Assembly: GCA_013400115.1 (NCBI GenBank)
Contig: VXBP01000409.1
Span: 520,536 to 584,535, forward strand
DNA from: Rhinopomastus cyanomelas
Taxonomy: Eukaryota > Chordata > Aves > Bucerotiformes > Rhinopomastidae
Direction: 5' to 3'
DNA: 64,000 bases
This document shows positions 53,801 to 63,924 of this stretch, in pieces. Below the pieces are notes generated by a model, which did no database searches, had not been told where the DNA came from, and saw nothing but the letters and a program-made list of their open reading frames with translations. Position numbers and translations under genes: made by a program. Every line of letters starts with the position of its first letter. Positions within the stretch are counted from its first letter, which is position 1.

Positions 53801-56800
53801 TTCAGGGATTATTTGCATTTGTGTATGTGAGCAGTAAGAGAAATGCACTTTGCTTTCCAGCTCTGACTAGGGGAGGCTTCAATACACTTTCTGTGCTGCT
53901 AACTGAGGAGCCTGGGTAACTCTTTGTATGCTTGTTCATCTTCCAAGAGGTTGGCTGTTCTGCCTTGACAGTAGGTAACTCCTGCAGTTCAAAATCTGAA
54001 GTGTCTACTTCAGATCTACTGTGTGAAGTGTTTACTTCAGTGTCTACTTTACATCTTTCATAGGTGTAGAAGAGATCTTGTTTGGGGGTTGGCTATTAAA
54101 GGGCTGTAACTGGCTGGTGTGTCTGTGTTATGCAGCTCTTCTGCACTTGATATTGAGCCTAGTGTAGCCTACAAGGTAGAGCCCTTCTTCCATGACTCAT
54201 TGTGACAGGTGAGGTTTTAGGACCCAGAAACACTCTTACTAGAGCAACAAGCATGTTAGCTGCTGGAGGCAGATGGTTGAGTCCCTCATGTGTCGGCTAA
54301 GGTGGCAACTGCTGAAGTGGCGCGTTCAGAATGAGTTGTGTGTGAGCTCTGGGCACTTCATTCTTCTAGTAGAGAAAGATGTATTAAGAACAGGTAAGTT
54401 GTTCTGCTTTGTGAGTGTGTAGGTCTCCATTCAGATTAGTCTTCCTTAAGTGAGATGAACCTGTAAGGGGAAAGTTCTCCTTTTTCAACATCTTGGATGA
54501 GTGACTTCACCTGTGCACAAACCTTCCTTGAATAAACTCCTGTGGCGCTTTGGTGGAGAGAAACGAGTGAAAAAAAATCTTTATCTTCCCTTGCAGATGG
54601 TGTTAATCAAAATACAATATAATTAGGTGCTAAATAAACACTTTAATGATTTATGTTATAATTCTTACAGCTAATTTTCTGTCCTTGTTGTAAATTGCTC
54701 TCTTCTTCCTTGCTTAAGGGATTTAAAGACAACGTCTATCGGCAGAGAAGAAAGTACTTTGTGGATGTTGCCATGAGCTATAAATAGTAAGTACTGGCAT
54801 AATTCTTCCCTGTGCTGCTGACTAGTTGGAATTCATGCTCTACTTAATGCTGTAGGATGAGGTTTAGCAGGAGAAAAAGTCATCCTTTAAACTTTGACTA
54901 CTGTCATGTAGGCTTTCCATGGAAAACCTGATGGTTGAAATCCCGTTATGTTTTTGGTGCAGATCCAGGCAAGTGAAACAGAGGATCACAGGACATTAGG
55001 GATTGGAAGGGACCCCGAAAGATCATCTAGTCCAATTCCCCTGCCACAGCAGGATCCCCTCGACCAAGTTGCACAGGAACACATCCAGGCTGGTTTTAAA
55101 TGTTATACAAAAATGTGTCCAGGTGGGTTTTAAATGTCTCCAGAGAAGGAGACCCCACAACCCCCCTGGGCAGCCTCTGTCACCCTCACTGGGAAGAAGT
55201 TCCTTCTCATATTTGTTTGGAACCTCCTCTGTTCCAGCTCACACCCATTGCCCCTTGTCCTATCATTGGATGCCCCTGAGCACAGCCTGGCTCATCGTCC
55301 TGACACCCACCCTTCACATATTTATAAACATTAATGAGGCCACCCCTCAGTCTCCTGTTCTCCAAGCTCAAGAGACCCAGCTCCCTCAGCCTTTCCTCAT
55401 CAGGGAGGTGTTCTACTCCCTTCATCATCTCTGTGGTTCTATGCTGGACTCTCTCCATGTCCTTCTAGAACTGAAGGGCCCAAAACTGGTCACAACATTC
55501 CAGATGCAACCTCACTAGGGCAGAGTAGAGGTGCAGAGCAGAGGTGCAGGAGAACCTCTCTCGATCTGCTAACCACCTGTTTTCTGACCTAGAGGTTTTG
55601 CTCATAGCTGCTTCAACTTTAGAAACGTTTTAGAGATGTTTCCATGTCTTAATGACAAACTGATGTGCTGGTGAGTATCTGCACATGCCTAGCATCCGTG
55701 CATAGTAGGACGAGCTCGCTACAACCCAACATCATTTTCTTTTCACCCTGTTGCTGTGCTGGCCACTGGAAACCACTGTTTATCAGCCTTGCTGCTGCAG
55801 CTCTGAATGGCTCAGAACTCAGTCAGTGGATGTCTCTGCGGCTTGTGGAGCAGGTGCCTGTGCACAAATACACCGCGTGTGCTTTTTCAATCTGATTCTT
55901 TTTCTTTCCCCCCATGTCAAGTCGCTGTTTTCAATTTGCCGCTGTCCCTGGAAGTTATGAAACTTTCTGTGCTACCTACCAATACCTGCTGTGTTGCAAT
56001 TTTCCTGTCACAGAAGCATTCAACTAATTCTCCCTGCACTTTAGGTTCTGTTTGCAACAGAGCTGAGGGCTCGTTCTCGAGAGAAAGAACGTACTAATTT
56101 AATGTTCTTTTCCATTTTACCACACTGCTTCAGCTTTTTCATTTCTCTCCTCTGAGACTTCTGCCTGTGTCTCTTAAAGAGTATAAAGCACAGCAATTTT
56201 TTCATCCTTCACAGAAGGCATGTCATGTCAGGAAGCAATTAAAAACAGGCTTTTGAATAGGCTTGTGAAGGTTTTCCAGTCCTTTTTTGTTGGTTTGTTT
56301 GTTTTACCACGTGTATGGGCCTCTTTAGCTTGGAAAACAGGAGACTGAGGGGTGATCTCATTAGTGTTTATAAATATGTGAAGGGTGGGTGTTAGGAGGA
56401 TGGAGCCAGGCTCTGCTCAGTGTCATCTAGTGACAGGACAAGGGGCAGTGGGTGTGAGCTAGAACATAGGAGGTTCCACATCAATATGAGAAGGAACTTC
56501 TTCATGGTGAGGGTGACAGAGCACTGGAAGGGGCTGCCCAGGGGTGTTGTGGAGTCTCCTTCTCTGCAGACATTTAAAACCCTTCTGGACATGTTCCTGT
56601 GCAACTTGATCTAGGTGATCCTGCTGTTGCAGGGTGACTGGACTAGATGATCTTTCAAGGTCCCTTCCAATCCCTAATGTTCTGTGATTCTGTGTTAGGC
56701 CACAGAAGACGAAGGGAATAGGAGGATTAACTCTGCTTTGTGACCATATTATCCTGATTTTATTTGTCCTTTTATCCCTTCCTATGAGTTGTTTTATTCC

Positions 56801-59800
56801 CTGTTCAATCTAGTAAGCGTGTGCTCCTGTTGGTTCCCCTTTTGCCTGCCCACTGTGGCATTAATTTATCTGGGTGCTCATGACAACCATCCAGCAGCAC
56901 ACAGAGCTGCTGCCTGCTGCAGGCAGGGTGCTGCTTGATAAAGGAGCTTCTGAGGCTGACGAGGTAGGTCGTGGTATCACCGTATCACATAGATCAGTTG
57001 GAAGGGACCCCAAGGATCATCGAGTCCTACTGGTTAAATTAAAGAAACACAGTTTAAATGAGATGGCTGAGCACTTTGCCAAGCTGAGCCTTACAGTTGT
57101 CTGTAGTTTAGCCAGTCCTTAGTTCAGCCAGCTTTCTAACGTGGAGTGAGGCAGCCCTTTTGCTTTGTTTACAGCTGGTTGATGCATTATCTTTTCCTCA
57201 GCCTGATGCTTGTGGTACAGTTAGTGCTCCTTGCTCAGCATTTACTGCCGTGTGAAATGTCAAGCAGCTACCTGTGGGTGAGGGCAGATGGTGTGTGCTC
57301 CTAGAGCTCTTTCAGGAAGTCAGATAGTTCTCCATTTACCCATGACAGTAGCAGCAGTGCTGTGCATCTCACAGCTGTGAAACTGCTGGAAATAGCCTCC
57401 TCCGTTCTCCCTCTCAGCAGCCTAAGTGCTGGAAAGATCATGCAGCTGGCTCACTAAGCAGTGGTTGGTCTTCTGCTTCAAAGGTGGGTATTTTTCACCC
57501 TAAAACAAGTGAGAGACTTATTTGCATGTAGAGTAATCCTGCATACTCCTGAAAAAACAGGCAAAGGAAGGGGGAAAAGTCTTCTTTCCATTTTGAAGCT
57601 CAAGACTATGTTGCTGAAGAAATGGCCTCAAGTTCCATCAGGGGAGGTTTAGATTGGATCTCAGGAAGAAGCTGCTTCCTGAGAGAGTGGTTGGGCACTA
57701 GAACAGGCTGCCCAGGGAGTGGTGGAGTCACCATCCATGGAGGTGTTTAAAACTGGGTAGCTGGAGCGCTTGAGGCCATGGTCTAGGGGTTAGGGAGCTG
57801 TTGGGGTGAGGGCTGGGCTTGATGAGCCTGAAGGTTCTTTCCAGCCGTGATTCTGTGATTGTGCTCTAATGACTACTCACTTATTCACACAAAAGAACAG
57901 CTCTGTTGTAAACACTGCTTCTCTTAGGGATAAGTCTTGAACCTCTCAGCGTCTTTCTGGGTGAGTGACCTTCCTGTTGCCTGCTGATGCTTCTTGTGTT
58001 TCTGCTTTTTATTTTCCAGTGTAAAAAAGCCAAAACCCCAGGCACACTGGTTTCTTTAAAAAATAACAGATAAGGCTGCAAAGAATTTGCTGCAAGGAAT
58101 TGGCTCTGTTAAAAAAATTGTTCACTTGAAAATCCCAGTTCAGCATTTCTTTTATGAATTTCTACTGGTCTGTGGTGGTCGATCACAGAACATTAGCGTT
58201 TGGAGGAGACCTCAAAAGATCATGTAGTCCAATCCCCCTGCCAGAGCAGGATCACACAGGAACGTGTCCAGGCAGGTTTTAGATGTCTCCAGAGAAGGAG
58301 ACTCCACAACCCCCTTGGGCTCTGCTTTGCTTGAACATAAAGAGGCCTCTGTAGTGGAGTGAGAAAGAGAGATGTGAACTTGGAAGAGCAGATGTTTGCT
58401 GGTGCTGGGAATTAAAGGGAAAGAGATGTTATTAGAACACAGCAGTAAAGCTCAGCTATATGAAATAAATGGACCAAAAAAAAGAATATTCCTCCCTGTT
58501 TCTCTTAGCCAAAGAGAGTGAAAGTGTGTTAATCTTGCTAATTAGTCCCTCAAGACTGATTAGGGATTGAAAAAGTGTTGAGAAAATTAAATCTGGAGGA
58601 AAAATACGAGGTTTGAGAGAGAATTAATAATCTGAGTTGATGGCTCATGACCAAAATGGACCTTGTTTTAATAAGGGAACTAAAAATCCAGGGTTTGTTA
58701 AACTGCAGAGTCATCTCACTCAGCCCCAAGACAACTGGTTATGCAGACTGGCTGTCTCTGTGATCTGTTGGGATGTTTGGGTGTTGCTTGTTGAAGTCAG
58801 AGGGGGAGAAGAATGAGATGTGCAGAGCTGGGTGAGAAAGGCACATAGGTCCTCTCTGAAGTCTGGAAGCCTCAGTCCTCCTGATAAAGAAGCCAGTATC
58901 AGGGTCAGCTCTCACAGGCATAAATCCTATTAAGGAATTAATGTTCGGTGAAGCTCACTTCAGTGCTGACGAATTAATTGGAGCAGTAACTGAGTTACAG
59001 AGCTTTTAGTGGGCAGTGTCCGAGCTCCAGGTCTCTGATTGTGCTTGTACCACTCTAGTGACAGGCTGAATGGGAAGCTGAGTGTTTCCACTCTGCTGCA
59101 GGCATTTCTTCTTCTCTTCTGGGCAAGTGCTGACCCGTGTCGGCAGTGTCTGTAGCAGGGGTCAGGGATAAGGGAAAGGGATGAGGCAATGGCACAATAT
59201 TCTGTTGGCCTCAGGTGGATGGAGTGGCAACCTGCTTGTATCTGTCATGCACAGTGCAACCTGAGAGGGCTTGTTGTGCTTTCCACGGGCTGGCAGGCAG
59301 CTTCAGGCTGATAAAGTGTAAAAGCCCAGACATACTGCAACGAGCTGCCCAGGGAGGTTGTGGAGTCTCCTACTCTGAAGAAGTTTTAAACCCACCTGGC
59401 CATGTTCCTGTGTAACTCAGTCTAGGGATCTTGCTCTGGCAGGGGGATTGGACTAGATGATTTTTCGAGGTCCCCTCCAACCCCTAATGCTCTGTGATTG
59501 TGACCTGAAGGACTGACTCCCACCACAGAATCTGCATGGACTCAGATGTTCTCTTCATAAGAACTGCTTCACTAAATGTCATGCAATTCTTGTTGTGTCT
59601 GCAGAAAAGTGGCCGAAGGGAAGCTAGCAGAGGGGTGGGATGTTCACTGAGTTCTTTACCTCATGCAAAGTAGCCTTTGGCTGACAGATAACTGCCACAG
59701 ATCAAAATCCTTGGATATATAGTGAAAACCAAGGGGACGAAATGCAAAGTTGAAGGGACAACCACCATGAATGGAGGGCAGCTGGTCCTCTCTTGTGCAT

Positions 59801-62162
59801 GTGGGGACTGCACAGCAGCAATCACATGTGACGTGAGGACTCAGTCCTTGTTACCTCACGTGGTGGAGAGAATTGTGATCCACACAGCAACTGGGGAGGC
59901 AGCCCCCAGCAGATAGCCCAGCACAGCAGTTTTCCTGCTGCAGTGGAACTTCTCACTCCTGATTCCCCATTCAGCTGCTCTGTGCAGTACTGGAGAAGCT
60001 GTAACACTGGGCTGGGAGCAGCCAAGTTGCCAGGAGTAATTCTAAGGAAGAAACATCTAGATATCATTTTAAAATAAATAGTTTTAATACTCTCTGCCTG
60101 CTTTTATTTAAATTATACTTCACACACGCTTTGCCATCCGTAGTCTGTTGAGAATTTGGTTGTATTCAAGAGTGTTTTGTGTTATTTTATGTTTTACAGT
60201 GGTCAGCCCATTCCCAGAGTGGAGTACACGGCTGAAGAAATTAAAACATGGGGGGTAGTGTTCAGGGAACTCAGCAAACTCTATCCCACCCATGCTTGTC
60301 GTGAATATTTAAAAAACTTCCCTCTGCTAACCAAGTACTGCGGATACAGAGAGGATAACGTGCCTCAGTTGGAAGATGTTTCTCTTTTTCTGAAAGGTAG
60401 GACTCATGTTCAGTTTGTCAATAGATGTGGTTTCATGAAACCACTCTTTTTAAGTAGTCTGAAGTACAAAGCACCTGGAACAAGAAGACTCCCAGCGTCG
60501 TCAGTTGACTTTGGTTTAGCTTGAAGTGTCATCCTGTTTTAGACGTTCTCCATGGCAGAGAGTCAGGACACTCCTGTATGGACAGGACACTGCAAGTATG
60601 AGTTTGAGAGGAATTAAAGAGCTGAACAGGTATCACCTGGTGTTAGCCTGCCCCACAAGAAAGTCTCTCAGTAGAATGACGTGAGCCTGCTGTGGCAGGG
60701 GGATTGGACTAGATGATCTTTCGGGGTCCCTTCCAATCCCTGATGATTTGATGATTCTATGTGAAAGAAGTGGCAGACATGAACCTGCTCTCTTTGACTC
60801 TGGAGGAAAAGATTGAAGATTTTGATTTCTCTTCAAGGGTCCATTCAGAAACAAATACTTGATCTTCTTGCTTAGCAGCTCCAGGAGCTCGGGAACTAAA
60901 ACACTAGAAAGATGGATGTTTGGAAAAAACATGCTGTTAAGTGTTTAGTGAAAAAACCCAACAGTGCGTATGGGAAATCTTTATCTAGGAGAAATACAAA
61001 ATCTGTGATGAAAGGCTTACTTTCCTCAGACCCTGCTTCGTCCATGAAAGAGTGGTCAGGCACTGGAATGGGCTGCCCAGGGTGGTGGTGGAGTCCCCAT
61101 CCATGGATGAGTTTAAAAGATGCTTAAATGTAGTGTTGGGGGATTTGGTTTAGGGGTGAACTTGCAGAGTTTGATGGTTGGACTCTATGATCCCAGAGGT
61201 CTTTTCCAACCTGAATGATTCCATGATTCTATTGTCTGTGAAAAGCTGCATTTACTAATGACCAACTCATCGCTCTTTGAATTTGATTGTGTCCTTATGG
61301 GTCTCTTATAATTTGTGTTATGGTCTGTAAGGAGTGATGCCAAAGTGTACACGCTCTGTCTCCCCAAAGAACTCCAAACCTAACACTTCTTTCAGGAGTA
61401 TGCTTTCAGACTAAGTACAGCAACAGTAGTGTCTGTTGAAGAACAACTTAGAACATTCTACTCTAAACACTTGGCAAGAGTGAAGGATCAATTTGAGAGA
61501 AATATGTGTCAGTCTGATATCACTCCTCAGAGGGACTAATCTGACAAAGAAGCACTTAACTGTTAAGTATTTAAATGAGGATCTCAACTGTGATAGTGTT
61601 TTACTGTGACAAAACAGTGTTTTATCTCTGAAAATAAGGACATATCTGACTTAATCCCATTCTGTTAGTTTTTAATATATTTTACAGCAGACATCTACTA
61701 TTTTGAAAATGTCTCTTCCATTTGGTAGTAAGAGATAAAAATGAGGTACTGTGTGATTTCAGAGCCCCACTTATGGTACCTTATTATCTTTCCTAGACAG
61801 AGGTAATTCAAATGAACTTTGAAATGCCTCAGGATGTTTTCATTGAGCATCTGCTAGCAATGCAGAATAGCTCTTGTGTCTAATAGGTGAAAATGAAAGT
61901 GTGGTGGTCCTTAGCCAAGATTTGCTGTTGTGCTTGTGATAGAACTATTAACAATGGATCATTACCTGTCCTCAAAACTGGTGTAGCGATGTGTAACGTG
62001 GTCTTTTATTATCTTCTTCCATTCAGAAAGGTCTGGCTTCACGGTGAGACCCGTTGCTGGCTACCTGTCTCCCCGAGATTTTTTAGCTGGCTTAGCTTAC
62101 AGAGTCTTTCACTGTACCCAGTACATACGACATGGCTCAGATCCTCTCTACACACCAGAACC
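47769..62162 (+). CDS. TPH2: TPH2, tryptophan 5-hydroxylase 2 (partial, exons 1-7)
   Basis: TPH2 makes 5-hydroxytryptophan from tryptophan using tetrahydrobiopterin, O2 and Fe(II), the rate-limiting step of serotonin synthesis in neurons. Exons 47769-47873, 51074-51226, 51500-51683, 51793-51893, 54719-54786, 60200-60396 and 62027-62162 give 944 nt, or 314 residues plus two bases (human 490). The N-terminus MQPAMMMFSSKYWARRGFSL keeps the RRxS site at Ser19 that PKA and CaMKII phosphorylate in mammals. An ACT-type regulatory domain (about 65-140, AVVFSLKNEVGGLVQALRLF) is followed by the catalytic domain from VPWFPRKISELDKC. The iron-binding CHELLGH block lies in the next exon, outside the window. 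Intron 3 has a GC donor; the others are GT-AG. Confidence 0.97.
48546..48620 (+). mobile_element. Short CR1 3' tail in TPH2 intron 1
   Basis: 'ccaggtgatcccgctggggc' to 'cccttccagtccctaagga', without the terminal octamer. Confidence 0.85.
48621..49587. other. TPH2 intron 1 interior
   Basis: No gene or repeat recognised. Confidence 0.45.
49588..49678 (+). mobile_element. CR1 3' tail, first of a tandem pair
   Basis: 'cttggtctagctggtcctgc' to 'atgttctgtgattctgtg'. It is followed within a few bases by a second sense CR1. Confidence 0.9.
49693..49972 (+). mobile_element. CR1 3' fragment, second of a tandem pair
   Basis: 'gatgggacaaggggcaatgg' to 'aatgttctgtgaatctgtg', lightly decayed. An imperfect 18 bp direct repeat (tgtgaactaggatcaggt / tgtgaactggaatcaggt) flanks it. 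Confidence 0.93.
49976..50664. other. TPH2 intron 1 interior
   Basis: No gene or repeat recognised. Confidence 0.45.
50665..51048 (-). mobile_element. Antisense CR1 abutting the TPH2 exon 2 acceptor
   Basis: 'aaacattagggattggaagg' to 'ttctactcccttcatcat'. Only 25 nt separate its last base from exon 2, so the branch-point window overlaps the repeat. Confidence 0.93.
51074..51226 (+). CDS. TPH2: TPH2 coding exon 2
   Basis: Encodes LNRSSSGRNEEKKGNKGNGK then SDSVPEGGKTAVVFSLKNEV to RLFQ (36-86). The first half is a diverged Lys/Gly/Ser linker; the second half starts the ACT domain. Acceptor tgcttgtag, phase 0. Confidence 0.95.
51500..51683 (+). CDS. TPH2: TPH2 coding exon 3 (GC donor)
   Basis: Encodes EKHVSMVHIESRRSRRRSSE to PPENIWTDEE (87-147) plus one base. 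The only end giving the conserved protein is gaag|gcaagg, a GC donor with otherwise excellent consensus. Joining to exon 4 gives TDEE-DLDCVPWF, parallel to human EEE-ELEDVPWF. Confidence 0.93.
51793..51893 (+). CDS. TPH2: TPH2 coding exon 4
   Basis: Encodes (D)LDCVPWFPRKISELDKCS to YGSELDADHP (to 181), the entry into the catalytic domain. Donor cct|gtaagt, phase 0. Confidence 0.96.
51894..52464. other. TPH2 intron 4, first part
   Basis: AT-rich stretch at 52135-52190; nothing else recognised. Confidence 0.45.
52465..52665 (+). mobile_element. CR1 fragment lacking its 3' end
   Basis: 'aggaaagactgcaagagctg', 'ggagacctcatcactcccta' and 'gttggtgctggtctcttctc', stopping after 'ggtgatagg'. The last 300 or so nt of the element are absent. 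Confidence 0.88.
52666..54718. other. TPH2 intron 4 interior
   Basis: Two imperfect palindromes lie at 53996-54040. Short open frames on both strands have no recognisable product. Confidence 0.45.
53996..54040. repeat. Two tandem short palindromes
   Basis: ctgaagtgtctacttcag (53996-54013, 7 nt arms, 4 nt loop) is repeated 27 nt later as gtgaagtgtttacttcag (54023-54040). Confidence 0.7.
54719..54786 (+). CDS. TPH2: TPH2 coding exon 5
   Basis: Encodes GFKDNVYRQRRKYFVDVAMS and YK plus two bases (182-203). Human has MGYKYG where this has MSYKYG. Acceptor cttaag, donor ta|gtaagt. Confidence 0.96.
54975..55600 (-). mobile_element. Antisense CR1, about 620 nt, with a local duplication
   Basis: Runs from 'cacaggacattagggattgg' through the ORF2 C-terminus (reverse strand MMKGVEHLPDEERLRELGLL) to 'gaacctctctcgatctgcta'. 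The 'ccaggctggttttaaatgt' block occurs twice (about 55083 and 55119), a duplication of roughly 35 nt. Confidence 0.94.
55601..56317. other. TPH2 intron 5, first part
   Basis: Nothing recognised. Confidence 0.45.
56318..56697 (+). mobile_element. CR1 copy, sense
   Basis: 'gggcctctttagcttggaaa', 'gtgttaggaggatggagcca' and 'aatgttctgtgattctgtg'. Little decay, with an open ORF2 tail. Confidence 0.95.
56974..57030 (-). mobile_element. Old antisense CR1 scrap
   Basis: 'atcacatagatcagttggaa' followed by 'gggaccccaaggatcatcga'. Confidence 0.65.
57031..57637. other. TPH2 intron 5 interior
   Basis: Nothing recognised. Confidence 0.45.
57638..57862 (+). mobile_element. Older CR1 3' fragment
   Basis: 'ggaggtttagattggatctc', 'gaacaggctgcccagggagt' and 'gggcttgatgagcctgaagg', ending 'gtgattctgtgattgtg'. 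Confidence 0.88.
58182..58320 (-). mobile_element. Antisense CR1 3' fragment
   Basis: 'atcacagaacattagcgttt' to 'gagactccacaacccccttg'. Confidence 0.9.
58321..59339. other. TPH2 intron 5, AT-rich non-repeat block
   Basis: Contains several TAAT/ATTA cores, including ctaattag at 58538-58545, attaataa near 58623 and gaattaattg at 58971-58980. No repeat or exon is recognised. Confidence 0.45.
59340..59503 (+). mobile_element. CR1 3' fragment, sense
   Basis: 'agctgcccagggaggttgtg' to 'cccctaatgctctgtgattg'. Confidence 0.92.
59504..60199. other. TPH2 intron 5, last part
   Basis: Nothing recognised apart from the acceptor gttttacag. Confidence 0.45.
60200..60396 (+). CDS. TPH2: TPH2 coding exon 6
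   Basis: Encodes YGQPIPRVEYTAEEIKTWGV, FRELSKLYPTHACREYLKNF and onward to EDVSLFLK (204-269) plus one base. A catalytic-domain segment highly conserved with mammals. Confidence 0.97.
60680..60760 (+). mobile_element. Short CR1 3' tail
   Basis: 'tgctgtggcagggggattgg' to 'tgatgatttgatgattctat'. Confidence 0.85.
61035..61238 (+). mobile_element. Older CR1 3' fragment
   Basis: 'cactggaatgggctgcccag', 'atgtagtgttgggggatttg' and 'ccaacctgaatgattccatg'. Confidence 0.88.
61239..62026. other. TPH2 intron 6 remainder
   Basis: AT-rich, nothing recognised. Confidence 0.45.
62027..62162 (+). CDS. TPH2: TPH2 coding exon 7 (last in window)
   Basis: Encodes ERSGFTVRPVAGYLSPRDFL, then AGLAYRVFHCTQYIRHGSDP-LYTPE (270-314) plus two bases. 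Donor cc|gtaagt. The next exon, with the iron ligands, was not found before 64000. Confidence 0.97.
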
Positions 62163-62512
62163 GTAAGTTGGCACGTTTGCTTGGCACATTTGCTTAGTGC
62201 TCATAAAAGGTCCTCCCTACGTTTCTAAAAGACCCCAATGGATTTGCCAAGATTGAAGACAAGAACCTTTCTACAGATTTCACACTGTTGATGGCGAAGC
62301 CCTTCCCATGGGTGAGCCAGAGTTTAGTTTTAAAGACTTCTTTTGGACTTTTTAACAGCATCTTAAATGACTGGGTTATTTACGTGGTGGGTCAAAATGT
62401 TCTGTCTGGATTCTGTTTCAGTAGAAAATGGAGTTTTCAACTAAACTTTTTCAAAAAGTGTCTAAAAATTGTACTTTCTGCTGGACAACAAAAGCCCTGA
62501 ATCCTCTAGGGG

Positions 62513-63058
62513 GGATCACAGAACATTAGGGATTGGAAGGGACCTCAAAAGATCATCCAGTCCAATCTCCCTGCCACAGCAGGATCACTTAGACCAAGTC
62601 ACACAGGAAGGCATCCAGGCAGGTTTTAAATCTCTCTAGAGAAGGAGACTCCACATCCCCCCTGGGCAGCCCTGTTCCAGGGCTCTGTCACCCTCACTGT
62701 GAAGTTCCTTCTGATATTGTTGTGGAACTTCTTGCATTCCAGTTTACAGCTGTTTGCCCTTGTCCTCTCACTAGATGCCCCTGAGCAGAGCCTGGCTCCA
62801 TCCTCCTGACACCCACCCTTCACATATTTATCAACACTAATGGAGTCACCCCTCAGTCTCCTTTTCTCCAGGCTACAGAGTCCCAGCTCCCTCAGCCTTT
62901 CCTCATAAGGGAGGTGTTCTACTCCCTTCATCATCTCTGTGGCTTTGCATTGGACTCTCTCCAGCAGCTCAGTGTCCTTCTTGAACTGAGGGGCCCAAAA
63001 CTCACCACAATATTTTGGATGTGGTCTCACCAGGGCAGAGCAGAGGGGCAGGAGAACA
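62513..63058 (-). mobile_element. Antisense CR1 with ORF2 C-terminal remnant
   Basis: The reverse strand is open through FWAPQFKKDTELLERVQCKA and LPYEERLRELGLCSLEKRRL to the 3' end. About 545 nt, in TPH2 intron 7. Confidence 0.95.
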
Positions 63059-63924
63059 TCTCACCCGACCTTTAGAATGATAACTTGCTCTTCTTGTGCC
63101 CTCATTGCTCTTTTTTTGGGACAGATTCCATAGCTGAACTCTGTTTCTCTCCTGTAACATGATGGAAGCCAGTCATGAGGCCCTCCTTTCTCACCCAGAG
63201 AGGCCATTAGGTGTGAACCCTATTACAGGGAACGTGAGAGAAACAAGAGACGCTTTAATTATGACTTTCATGGGCCAGCAGCGCAGCTTTTCTGAAACAG
63301 AATAGTGTGAGTTAGGATGAAATATTTTGGCATTTGGTCTCTTGATGAACATCTGGAGAAGGAAAGATCAAAGTGATTGTAGCTCTTGTCTTGCATTATA
63401 TATGGTGCAGTAGGAACAGGACAATACATGTCAGTTAGATAATGTGGAGGTATTTTCACCAAAGGCATCCGCTTATCTCATAACCACAGGAGTGACATAT
63501 TCGTGGTGAATCTGTCGCCAGGCAGTTAGTGTGAAATTGTAGTGGTGGCTTAGTCAGTGCAGACTGCTGGAGTGCATTCTATTTCTGCCCAAATTTACAC
63601 AGAGGGGTCATAGACATGCAGTCAGCTCCAGCCCCGTAAACATTTGGAGCGATGCCCAACGCCGGTTTTATGAGCAGACTTTTACATCTTGTCGGGTATG
63701 GAAGGGTTAATGGGAGCTGTTATCTACAAGAGCTCTGACATGGCTCTGAGAGAAGGCACTAGATGGTGCTGCTAGACACTGATCTACCTGCTCCTGTCCT
63801 CAGAATCTGAGCAGAGCTGAACAGTTACTGAAGGGCTGCCAGGTGAGTTTTGTGTGTGTTTCTTTTGGGAAAGAGGTGGCAATCCCTGAAGGAGCTGGGT
63901 GCTGAGGCAGTGGAACAGATTGCC
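63059..63924. other. TPH2 intron 7, unremarkable
   Basis: Nothing recognised. Confidence 0.45.
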
